In this document: positions 54,472-64,000 of the stretch, piece after piece | Layout of the letters: the number at the start of each line of letters is the position of its first letter | Position numbering within the stretch: position 1 is the first letter of the stretch | Source of the DNA: Haematobia irritans | Taxonomy: Eukaryota; Arthropoda; Insecta; Diptera; Muscidae | DNA: 64,000 nt | NCBI RefSeq assembly: GCF_050003625.1 | Contig: NC_134398.1 | Location: forward strand, 115,916,145 to 115,980,144 | Direction of reading: 5' to 3' | Made by a program: the position numbers and the translations under genes | The notes under the pieces: model-generated | What the model saw: only the letters and a program-made list of their open reading frames with translations | Databases searched by the model: none | Told to the model about the DNA's origin: nothing

Positions 54472-55718
54472 AGAGAAAGAAATAGAGATGAAAACCGAAA
54501 GATATCAACATAACACAGAATCAAAAGAGAGCAACTTCTGTGAAACCGCTTGTATGTTGTTTCGGAAAACTGTTTTATGATAAGGCCAAAAATTTGATAT
54601 GCTTAAGTCTAAATATTATTTAATTTGAATATTAGAATGAGTATTCGGAGTAAAGAGAATAGACATAAAAAACAGCATGTGTTTTCGTCTTGAGAGCAGC
54701 ATTTTATGTATGTGTGGACATGTGTTTTGTTTATCATTTTGGCATTATGGGCACAATTTTTTTCTCGGTTTGTTAAAAGAAATCGGAACGTACGAGGAGT
54801 AAGTCAAAATATTCAGACAAAGGAAATTAAAAAGAAACGGTTGAAATGTATATAAAAATTACAAAGGGATCTTCATAAAAATAACGAAAGGGCACTATAC
54901 TCTTTTTAGAGTTGGGACAGTACAATGAAGGAGGAAACGGTGAAAAATTAAACAGTAAAATGTATAAAAACAAAGTTTAGTTCGCCTTTATTAATAAGTA
55001 GTCCAAGAGGACGTGACGGACACCTTCAAATATAAAAGCGGGCATTAAGTTACAGTTTTGCAGCTACAACAATTGAAAAAGTTTATTTTCTTTAAAATGA
55101 ATTATTAAAGAAAAGTAAAAGGCAAAACAGGGTCATTTTAGAGCAATAATGCCAACTTAATAGCAATAATATGCCAAATATAAAAGCGGGCATTAAGTTA
55201 CAGTTTTGCAGCTACAACAATTGAAAAAAGTTTATTTTCTTTAAAATGAATTATTAAAGAAAAGTAAAAGGCAAAACAGGGTCATTTTAGAGCAATAATG
55301 CCAACTTAATACCGGCCTTAAAGGTAAAAATGAAATTAAGTACAAAACACGATAAGTTTTAAATCCATTTAAAATGGTGTTAAATGCTAGTAAAAACTGC
55401 ACACGCCTAAATAAATTTATGTGTATATTATAAAATTATTTATGTATGTTTATACTCGACTCCACGTTCTTCTTTTGTTAGAGTTTTTAAATTCCTTCCA
55501 AAATTTCAAACTTTTATACCAAAAACAGTTTTTTATTACAAAATTGTTATTTTTCCAATAAAAATAATAATGATATTTTATCCAAAAGCTCAGTCTATTT
55601 CGTTTATATCAAGCACTGTTTCTGACTGTAAATCTTTAATAACCCACATTTCGAAGTTTTATTAAAAAATTTAATATAGCATAAATATAAATGTGTAACG
55701 TAAATTAAAAAAAAATGG

Positions 55719-55797
55719 TGTTTAGTCGGGGCAGGGATTGAACCCATGACCCTTTGCATGCAAGGCAGATATGCTAACTACTGCTCCACGTGGCCAA
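55719..55797 (-). other. tRNA-like module of F3 (minus)
   Basis: Minus strand GCCACGTGGAGCAGTAGTTA and GGGTTCAATCCC. Same type as in F1. Confidence 0.6.
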
Positions 55798-56463
55798 CAA
55801 ATGTATGTTTCTGTTAAATAATGTTTTGTTTGCATCGGCTCGGTTCGATTCTCGAAAGATACAATTTAAAAAAATTATAAAATTGAATAATTTCTTCAAC
55901 ATTATTTGTATTACAGAAAAAGGTGCCAAGAACTAAAAAATTTCGTGGAAATGAAAATTATGTGAGGGAATGAGCACAATCTTCTTTGGGGAAAATTCTT
56001 CCAAGCATATAATATTTTTGGGCTCAAAATGCTTCCAAACATACAATATGTTCACATAAAACAAACATATTAATGTTTCGGCAGCATCCAATAATATATA
56101 TGCTTCCTGCAAAATATGTTTGGAACATATGTTAGAGAAGCGATTTTTTTTAAGGGTGTATGTATGTTCCACAAGGCAACTACTACGACTTGGTACCATA
56201 GTTATTCACATTACACTTCCAAAATACATTTTAACTAGATTTCAACTGCCATTTCCCACATAAAACCCGGGAATTCCCCCACTTCATTCCCGGGAAGGCG
56301 GGAGCTAGCTTTAGAAGAAGAAAAAAATACGTGTTTATATTTGATGGTTTGGCGTCAATTTTAATATGAAGCCCACAAAAGATCATTTTCGTCACTTTTT
56401 TATTATGAACGTGGAATAATTATTTTGGATGAAAGATGTGTGAAAGGCCATCCAACAAAAACA

Positions 56464-56914
56464 CACCCTAAAAAAATCGCTTCTGTAACATATACCCCAA
56501 ACACATATATATTTTTTCAGTATTGCTCCAAACAAAGTATTGTTTGTATTGTTCGAACCTATTATTTTTCACCTTAATGAAATTTTCTTTGTGTGGTTAT
56601 TTTTTAAGGCGCCAATTGGTTACTTCCATTATTTTACTTGCAGCATACTTTCTAGGTCTCTCTTTCTAAACACATATATGTTTATAGGCTATTTCTAAAT
56701 TAATATATATTTGCATCCAAGCATATTATATTTACAAACATTTTATGTCCCAAACATAATATGTTCCAACATATTAACATATATGTCCCAAACATATTAT
56801 GCTAGTTTATGAACATTATAGGCTTGCACTTAAAAATATTGTGTTTAAAAATTTGAGTTCCAAACATATAATTTTTACACCCAAACATATGAAAAACAGT
56901 CTTTTTCATCCGTG
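56464..56914 (-). mobile_element. family G element (copy G3)
   Basis: Equivalent of G2 in the other duplicate half, without the LINE scrap. Ends CACCCTAAAAAAATCG and minus-strand CACGGATGAAAAAGACTG. Confidence 0.7.
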
Positions 56915-56998
56915 AGATGAAGTTCATAGAGGAAAGTCTTAGAAAATTACGGACAATTATATGATGCAAAAACTTAAAGAAGAGCAATGAAAAAATAA

Positions 56999-57263
56999 AG
57001 AACAATGCAAATAAAATAGATAAAAATAATTAAATTTCATCACAAACAATTTCCATGTTCCCCGTGAAAAAGTAAAACTATGTTCTTTAAGCTTGTTTTG
57101 TTGAAAAATTTTAGGATCCAATACCCAATTTTAATTTAAATCACCTAGCTCTTAGGACAAAACGACTACATTGGAAAATGCATCGGCTTTTGAACAAGGG
57201 TTGTGTTAAACTGAATGATCTTTGTATGTTTGTTTGCCCGCGGATTCCAGAAAATGGGACTCC
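56999..57263. other. no gene seen
   Basis: Unassigned DNA right of the duplication. Confidence 0.3.
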
Positions 57264-57352
57264 ACAGTGGGTGATCTTTTCTCTTACCAATGATTGCTAC
57301 CCGATTCTATGTTAGGTCAATGTCAAGGGATCTTCTTTCTATAGCCCCAACC
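57264..57352 (-). mobile_element. decayed SINE fragment
   Basis: GTGATCTTTTCTCTTACCAA, CCCGATTCTATGTTAGGTCA, GTCAAGGGATCTTC and TATAGCCCCAACCC match the SINE body at 46425-46510 in the same orientation. Head and tail are missing. Confidence 0.55.
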
Positions 57353-57933
57353 CTTGTTTATCGAATTCTCGTAACGTGTCGTTGGAGTCAATTGTCAGCA
57401 TATCTTTCAATGCACGTAGGGGGTTACCGTTTAATGTCTTCTCAAAACAGCTTCCACAAAACGGTCGCTTGTGTTTACTCAATAGTCAGAAGTGGCACGG
57501 AATGCGAACGATATTGGTGGAATTTTAAGCCAAATGGTCACAAAGAACTAGTACAATGTGCGACGGTGCATCGAAAAATACACTCTTTGTCCTTTGGTAA
57601 ACACTGATAATGCCATTGACATTAATTTTGGCCAGATGTCATTAGTAATCCTGTCAAAAAAAGAGAACCTCGAAATACAATTCACGCGATGTTTAAATTT
57701 AAATGAATTATATCACATTACTTTTTGCAGTAATGTCAATGATCTCTTTAATGTGAAATTTGCCACAGAGGTCACAGAAAAACGTAGAAAAAATGCCTTT
57801 TCGATAATATTGTACTCACTCACAATTATTTGAAATTATTTTATGAGTCCTTGGACAACATTTTCACATTAAAGGGCCCATCTATTTTACTGATTATTAG
57901 TTCTCATTCATTCAGTGACACATTTCTAAGCCT
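57353..57933. other. no gene seen
   Basis: Unassigned; short open frames at 57290-57607 and 57558-57833 are not convincing. Confidence 0.3.
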
Positions 57934-58131
57934 TTAATAGAATACTTTCCTTTTGATTTGAAATCCAGATTGTATCCAATTATGGTCATTTTGCAAATAT
58001 CCAATTACCATTGGAATCTCTTTATCTGCTGGCGGTGAAAAGATTGCTCCATGCGGAATCCCTTCATTTGCCTCCTCCCACCAATACATAGCCGAAATCC
58101 AATTCTTCGACTTAAATTGAAATAATTTCAA
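57934..58131 (-). CDS. possible terminal exon of a host gene, unknown
   Basis: A 65-codon minus-strand frame contains SKNWISAMYWWEEANEGIPH, GAIFSPPADKEIP and MVIGYLQNDHNWIQSGFQI and ends KRKVFY at a TAA. It reads like real protein (Trp-rich, no low complexity), in a stretch free of recognised repeats. TTATTTCAATTTAAG just upstream could be a splice acceptor, giving an exon starting SKNW. The W--A--GIP-GAI spacing faintly recalls DM9-type repeats, but that is a guess. No partner exon was found nearby. Confidence 0.25.
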   Translation of the reverse strand: MKLFQFKSKNWISAMYWWEEANEGIPHGAIFSPPADKEIPMVIGYLQNDHNWIQSGFQIKRKVFY

Positions 58132-59001
58132 ATTTGTTCCAGCTTACATATGGCTATATTCTATTCAATGGAACCAACTAGCCAACCAACCATCGAGCCC
58201 ACAACATACAAATAAATGTCCCACAGACAGAGTGCGTCACTCTTCGTTCAATGCGTGATTGACAAGCATCACTGCCAAAGTGGATCCTTTTGGTTTCAAG
58301 TACACCACCACCAACCATCCAACCGCTCCACCACACACATGGTCTTAAATCCAACAGGGGTTGATGGTTTTAATGTCGTCCATAGTCGCTGGTAAGATGA
58401 GTATGTGGCTGATGATGATGACGAAGGCCATGATTCAATGCGATTTACTTTATGATTAAAAAAGGCAAATAATGCGATGCGAGAAGAATATTTGTGATAG
58501 CCTCTGCCGAGGAGTTGGGCGAATCCACATGTGATGGTGATGCAGTGTGGCGATGACAACTTCAATTCTCATTTCAAAAGGGCTTGTCTAGGTTGGTGGC
58601 TATCTATGTACCCAACATCATATCCATTGGGCAGTTGTTATTACAGCGACGTTATTATTAAGCTCTCATGATTACTTGAGATGAGTAGATAGAATGGGAC
58701 TGAATAACCCTTATGGTGTATATTTCTATGCAAATACAAACGAGAATATTTCAATAAATATTTTTGTACAGCATTTGGTCCAATTAATATAACCAGTGTG
58801 ATTATTTGAGAATATCGTTGTGGCGGCGATTCTCCCTATGAGGTCTAACATTCGTTACATTATAGCTTACAGCCATGCTACGTCCTGGAGGAGTCCTTTG
58901 ACATGGAATTTAGATTAGAAATCGTTACACAAAAGAAACTGTAGTAAGGATGTTTTACGAAATAGAAAGAGAGGGAAAGAAAGAGCGAGAAAGAGAGATT
59001 A
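58132..59001. other. no gene seen; possible host spacer or intron
   Basis: Low-repeat DNA with a GA-rich run (58965-58998). No gene recognised. Confidence 0.35.
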
Positions 59002-60655
59002 AACAAGTATAAACGGCCGTAAGTTCGACCAGGCCGAATCTTATGTACCCTCCACCATGGATTGCGTCAATCGAATTACTTGGGTTGTGGTATCTTAATT
59101 CGTTTTCTAAATTGTGTGTTAGTCCATACGTGGTATACATTAGACAAAAAAAGTATGTGTAGGTAAGTCTACAAATAATTACGAATCGATATGGACTTTT
59201 GCACGGTACGTAGGGAGCCAGAATTGCAATATGGGGTCGCTTATATGGGGGCTATATACAATTATTGATATGGACCAATTTTTGTGTGATTGGGGATCGA
59301 TTAATCTGAGGGCTATATATAACTATAGACCGATATGCATCTAGTTAGGCATGGTTGTTAACGGCCATATACTAGCACAATGTACCAAATTTCAACTAAC
59401 TCGGATGAAATTTGCTCCTCCAAGAGGCTCCAAAACCAAATCTCGGGATCGGTTTATATGGGGGCTATATATGATTATGGACTGATATGGACCACTTTTG
59501 GCATGGTTGTTAAATATCATATACTACCACCACGTACAAAATTTCAACCAGATCGGATGAATTTTGCTTCTCCAAAAGGCACCGGAGGTCAAATCTGGGG
59601 ATCGGTTTATATGGGTGCTATATATAATTATGGACTGATATGAACCAATTCCTGCATGGTTGTTGGATACCATATACTAACATCACGTACCAAATTTCAA
59701 CCGAATCGCATGAAGTTTGCTCTTCCAAGGGGCTCCGGAGGTCAAATCTGGGGATCGGTTTATATGGGGGCTATATATAATTATGGACCGATTTCGACCA
59801 ATTTTTGCATGGGAGTTTGAGGCCATATATTAACACCACGTACCAAATTTCAACTGAATCAGATGAATTTTGGTCTTCCAAGAGGCTCCGGAGGTCAAAT
59901 CTGGTGATCGGTTTATATGGGGGCTATATATAATTATGGACCGATGTGCACCAGTTTGTGCATGGTTGTTAGAGACCATATACTAACACCATGTACCAAA
60001 TTTCAGCCGGATCGGATGAAATTTGCTTCTCTTAGAGGCCTCGCAAGCCAAATCGGGGGATCGGTTTATATGGGGGCTATATATAATTATGGACCGATGT
60101 AGACCAATTTTTGCATGGTTGTTAGAGACTTTATATTAACACCATGTACCAAATTTCAGCCGGATCGGATGAAATGTGCTTCTCTTAGAGGCCTCGCAAG
60201 CCAAATCGGGGGATCGGTTTATATGGGGGCTATATATAATTATGGACCGATGTGGACCAGTTTTTGCATGGTTGTTAGAGACCATATACTAACACCATGT
60301 GCTAAATTTCAGCCGGATCGGATGAAATGTGCTTCTCTTAGAGGCCTCGCAAGCCAAATTTGGGGGTCCGTTTATATGGGGGCTATACGTAAAAGTGGAC
60401 CGATATGGCCCATTTGCAATAGCATCCGACCTACATCAATAACAACAACTTGTGCCAAGTTTCAAGTCGATAGCTTGTTTCGTTCGGAAGTTAGCGTGAT
60501 TTCAACAGACGGACGGACGGACAGGCTCAGATCGACTCAGAATTTCACCACGACCCAGAATATATATACTTTATGGGGTCTTAGAACAATATTTCGATGT
60601 GTTACAAACGGAATGACAAAGTTAATATACCACCCATCCTATGGTGGAGGGTATA
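59002..60655 (-). mobile_element. HINE-A element (copy A6)
   Basis: Complete: 3' end AACAAGTATAAACGGCCGTA with the GACCAGGCCGAA hairpin (one arm changed), seven to eight 153-bp units, (GACG)n microsatellite at 60508-60522, TATATATACTTTATGGGGTC, and the 5' end CATCCTATGGTGGAGGGTATA. Very similar to A5; the segment CTACGAAAGAC is missing near 59068. Confidence 0.88.
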
Positions 60656-60817
60656 AAAATGTATATATTTATAAGCAATTTTCATTGACGAATTTTTTCA
60701 TTAGCTAAGTTTTAATGACACAATTTGTTAAATATGGTGAAGGCTTTTCTACTTGTGTAGTACAAATTGACTACTAATACAATCAATCAACATCATTCAG
60801 TTCCTTTTTGTCTTTAC

Positions 60818-61266
60818 CAGAGAATGAAGCCGACCCATTTTTGTCGGCGGCGGCGGACACTAAATATTTGCCTCCGGCTGCGGCGGCTTGACGGCTGAGC
60901 CGATATAAATTTGTTCACTCGGCGGCGGACAATTATCCATTATAGAATCAATTTGAAGTTAATCGAATGGTAATGAGATTAGTTGTACAACCTATCTTAC
61001 AAACAAATTTACTTTTTGTTAAAATTTTCTGAGCTAAATTTTTGCTAAATTATTAGAGCAGATTAAATATGATTGGTTGTGTTCAAAATTTTGGGAAAAA
61101 TACGACAATTTAATAAACATTTTTCTGATTTAAATCGATATTTTTGATTACTTGGCGGCTAAATTTGAGTCGAGATGAGTCGACATATTCGGCGGCGGCG
61201 TCGACTGGCAAAAAATGGTCGGCGGCGACTGAAATCGGCGGCGCGACTCTGCGGCTTCATTCTCTG
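60818..61266. mobile_element. hAT-like MITE, GGCGGC-rich
   Basis: A perfect 8-bp duplication GTCTTTAC lies at 60810-60817 and 61267-61274. Ends CAGAGAATGAAGCCGACCC and minus-strand CAGAGAATGAAGCCGCAGAG are inverted, followed by GGCGGCGGCGG-type runs on both sides. The G/C-rich ends stand out in this AT-rich DNA. No coding capacity. Confidence 0.9.
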
Positions 61267-61319
61267 GTCTTTACTACACTCTTTTAAGGAAAGAAAACCT
61301 TTCGAACAAAAACTCAACC

Positions 61320-61610
61320 CACCACGCTTAAAACAATCTTTTTCTTCCAAATGACATTTTACACCAACGAAAATTATTATTATTTTTTGCGATAAAATTT
61401 ATCATCTATTACAAGATGTGAAGACAATTTAATAAAAGTAAAATTTGAAAACTTCGTAGGAGTGAGAAAAATATTAGGGGAATATGCAATTAGCAAAAAA
61501 AAAATTAAAAGAAGTCTTTACTAAATTGTTTTCACATTACAAAAATGTTATAAGTTTCTTCCAAACAAAGTTTATAATAACGAAAAGCAAATGGTAAACG
61601 ATATTCGTTT
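61320..61610. mobile_element. family E-like fragment
   Basis: Words of the E outer region appear in both orientations (TTTTTCTTCCAAATGAC, GCGATAAAATTTATCATC, ATTTCTTCCAAACAAAGTTT, CGAAAAGCAAATGG). Probably a rearranged or end-only relic. Confidence 0.4.
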
Positions 61611-61739
61611 TTTGCTTCTATATGGACCACTATGCAATGCCAAGCAACATTATCTTTAAATGTCTGATGTGCCCTTTCAAACGATGCTCAAAATAACATT
61701 ATTAGGTAGAATAAAATGTAAATAATATTAGGTTAGGCT

Positions 61740-62260
61740 ACCCTGTCTCATGTCTTTTATTCCAGGAACTCTGTGTCCTTAGCGAATGCCCTAGTTTTTT
61801 CTAGATCTTGTTTTAAAGCTGAACCAGGTCCCAAATCACTTCACTTCACCGATATGGTTAACTCTTTCCCAAGCAGGGCAGTGACAAATGTAGTGGTAAA
61901 AGGTTTCATCATCTTCAAACCATGCCTTACATGAACTATCCTCTGATGCTCCTATTCTGCTCCTCCTTCTCGTTTCTAGGTACACGGTCATTATACCCAG
62001 AGCCCTCCTGAATGTCGTCCTGCTTTTCTTGTGTAGTTCTCCAGACATTGTCTTGTCTGTGTCATCCCATAGTATTTTTTCGTCTTTCCGACCGTTGCAT
62101 TGGTCCACATGGCTTTATGTGTCACTCGTGCCCATTCATCTAAATCGGCCCGCTTTGGCTCTATGGGCTTTGTGTTCTCTAAGTTGTCGTAGCTCTCGTC
62201 GCCCTCGTCGTTGATATAAACGAGATCAGTTGTGTTTTTAGAATGAAATGGTTTTAAGTT
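61740..62260 (-). pseudogene. 3' end of another RNase H-type LINE ORF2
   Basis: The minus strand encodes WARVTHKAMWTNATVGKTKK, then in another frame HKKSRTTFRRALGIMTVYLE and CKAWFEDDETFYHYICHCPA W. The last part is the Cys/His tail (C----DDE---H-IC-CPAW) of LINE ORF2 proteins, preceded by the region just after RNase H. It is unlike the LOA copies in detail, so a separate family. One frameshift near 62000; the rest of the element is missing. Confidence 0.65.
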
Positions 62261-64000
62261 ACGGCAAAAAAAAAAAAAAATAAACAATTGTTTTTTGTGA
62301 TAAAAGATTGCATTTTTCGGAGATAAAAAACTGTAATGTTTGAGACAAAGGATTGGAAAATTTCATTGAAGTTTGACATAGGCTTATCTTTTATGACATC
62401 TCTTGGTTTACAATAGTTTTGAAGTAAACTTAGAGTCCCTAATGCCTTACTCGTGGCCGTAGATGATGCCTACCACCGATGGCTCACGTCGACAAATACT
62501 TATGGCCATTCAATTTTTGCGCTGGAGTGCGTAAAATGAATATGTCGCATTTTTCGGCCCGCAGGACATGCATGATTTCTATTATGGTTGGGTCTCGCTT
62601 CATGATGACGATGATGAAATGCCACAGTTCTGATATTCTCAATCTCTATTCGCCATCACCCCCATCTCATTTATATCGGCCATCATGCACATCACCAAAT
62701 CGTCCGTGCTGTATGTCACCTTCACTCCATTCCTCTGAGCTTTGAGCTTGTCCTTATTGCATTCGCTTAATATTCGTAGCATTTGATGGCCTTTATTTTC
62801 ATTCAAATGGATATGTAAGCAATGACATATGAATGATTCCAGGGGCAAGGCAGTAAGGCAACAATCACAACTATGTGATACAAGATTATGGCCTGTAGCC
62901 ATGAAACCGCACAATGACTCTTTTGTGGAGAAGTCATTAAAGTCGAAGTCTTTCCCCCCTAGGGTGATTGTTCAGGTTGGCGAAAGGGGGCGGTGGGCGA
63001 GCTGATATTCCATGAAGACCTTAACTTAATTCTTGTACTGTGGCAAATAATCGCATTTAATTTTTGCTTAAACAGCTCTAAACTTAAATGCCATTTCAAT
63101 ATCTCCACTTGATGGATTTGTTGCTGGTTTTTGTTAATTTCTATTAAAGCTCTAATGGTCAAACTTTTAGCAATTCTCAGTTTTGGCAAGGAAATGGAAC
63201 AAAAAAAAAACAAAATAAAATGAAGCTAGACGAAAAAAAAAAACAAAAAACGTGAAAACAGGTCCATATCCATTCACCAAAAACCAATTAAAAATTAAAT
63301 TGAAAACTAAAAGTTAGACGTTGAAATACAATGCCACAATGCCAGTTACCAGTTACTTATGGAGAACGGATGTCTGTGCCAGAGTTGGAGAGTTTTGGTG
63401 AAATGAATTCTCTTGCATTCATTCAATGCAGCAATATAACCTGCGGGGCTTTTCGAAATACATCGGTTGGTGGCTAAACAAAGCCCCAACCCCATCACAG
63501 TTCCTCCACATGATAAGGAATATGACTGTGATTCAATCGTTCAAATGCAGCGAGTGATGAATTAATTCGTTCCCAATGTTTTCAACGCATCCATGTCGAA
63601 CCCTTCCGAGAGGAAGCATTTCGACATGTCAGAGCGGATGGACTGGTTTTTGGCAAAGTTATGCAAAGTTGTTACGCGTAAACTTTTATCAAATGGATTT
63701 GTCATTTTTTAGTTGCCAATTGTTTTGGGTCTCTCTTATTTGACTATACCTGGAGCAATGATATTTGGGTCAGGGTGAATGTTTGAGATTTAATCAAGCT
63801 TTAGTTTTTGCCAAACAAAGCAAAAAACCAAATGAAAACCAACATAATGTTCAGCTGTTGTCACATTGCATTCTTGAGCCTACTCCGAATGAATCTCAGG
63901 CGAAATGTGAAAAGGTTAAAAAAACAACTTTAGGCCATCTAGTGTTTAGGTTCATAGCACACTTTTAAATGTATGCGGCGGAAAATATGGGGAGGGCCAA
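62261..64000. other. no gene seen; possible host spacer or intron
   Basis: About 1.7 kb with few repeats and A-rich runs at 63205-63250. Frames at 62479-62914 overlap on both strands without a known domain. It may be host intergenic or intronic DNA. Confidence 0.35.

Larger units (their letters stand above)
54178..56158 (+). mobile_element. family F element in duplicate copy 2 (copy F3)
   Basis: TA at 54176-54177 and 56159-56160; copy 1 has the empty site CCTACGACTATGTATGTTC near 49208. Ends CACTGTTATAAAAATATG and minus-strand CACCCTTAAAAAAAATCG. Relative to F1 it has a (GA)n tract at 54426-54468, an inner tandem duplication of about 147 bp (about 55026-55170 and 55173-55317), and loss of one tRNA-like module, of which only CGGTTCGATTCTCGAAAG near 55843 is left. 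Confidence 0.85.
53486..56998 (+). repeat. segmental duplication, copy 2
   Basis: Second copy of 48983-51653. Private to this copy: the LTR at 53619-54047 and F3 at 54178-56158. Missing here: H, the LINE scrap and 49360-49757 (so the hAT right end and HINE fragment are deleted at GGCGGGAG|CTAGCTTTAG). It continues beyond 56998 into unique DNA (AATAAAGAACAATGCAAAT). Confidence 0.88.

Noticed and set aside
62479..62914. Open frames on both strands
   Set aside because: Overlapping, short and without a known domain.

Overview
The window is AT-rich nuclear DNA from a higher fly. The transposon families point to a calyptrate (Musca/Stomoxys/Haematobia-like), but that is inference from repeat style; no host gene fixes the species. 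I find no convincing intact host gene. At least 60% of the window is mobile elements or their debris, most at diverged or truncated stages, many nested inside each other. Only one element has a long uninterrupted transposase frame: the Tc1/mariner element at 19394-20695.

Labels used. HINE-A, -B and -C are three families that look like DINE-1/INE-1 (non-autonomous Helentron-associated) elements: TATACCC-type subterminal inverted repeats, a (GTCC)n microsatellite near the 5' end, a block of about 153-bp tandem repeats, a palindromic 3' hairpin and a terminal ACTTGTT. E and F are TA-flanked elements with different ends but a shared core carrying two divergent tRNA-like modules. G and H are short inverted-repeat elements. 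LOA-type LINE means a non-LTR retrotransposon with endonuclease, reverse transcriptase and RNase H.

Layout. 1-5 kb: MITE, decayed E copy, large HINE-A with an eleven-unit 153-bp array. 5.3-7 kb: broken LOA-type LINE. 7-15.5 kb: mostly unassigned DNA with HINE fragments, an E copy (9980-10887) and a perfect hairpin (11695-11740). 15.5-21.1 kb: a Jockey-like LINE pseudogene split by an F element and by the intact DD37E transposon. 22.5-24.6 kb: HINE-B. 26-27.8 kb: F. 29.0-37.4 kb: a five-level nest (hAT > HINE-A > TA-element > hAT > HINE-C, plus E). 39.2-45.5 kb: a mariner split by a nearly full-length LOA-type LINE. 46.3 kb: a SINE sharing its tail with that LINE. 47.8-49.4 kb: hAT within hAT within HINE-A. 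49.0-57.0 kb: a tandem segmental duplication separated by a HINE-A copy, each half carrying private insertions. 59.0-60.7 kb: HINE-A. 60.8-61.3 kb: GGCGGC-rich hAT MITE. 61.7-62.3 kb: 3' scrap of another LINE. 62.3-64 kb: nothing recognised.

The main interest is the clear insertion history. Many target-site duplications are readable, and several have a matching empty site elsewhere in the window. The least ordinary elements are the E/F group with paired tRNA-like modules and the HINE families that all keep a period near 153 bp despite unrelated-looking sequence.
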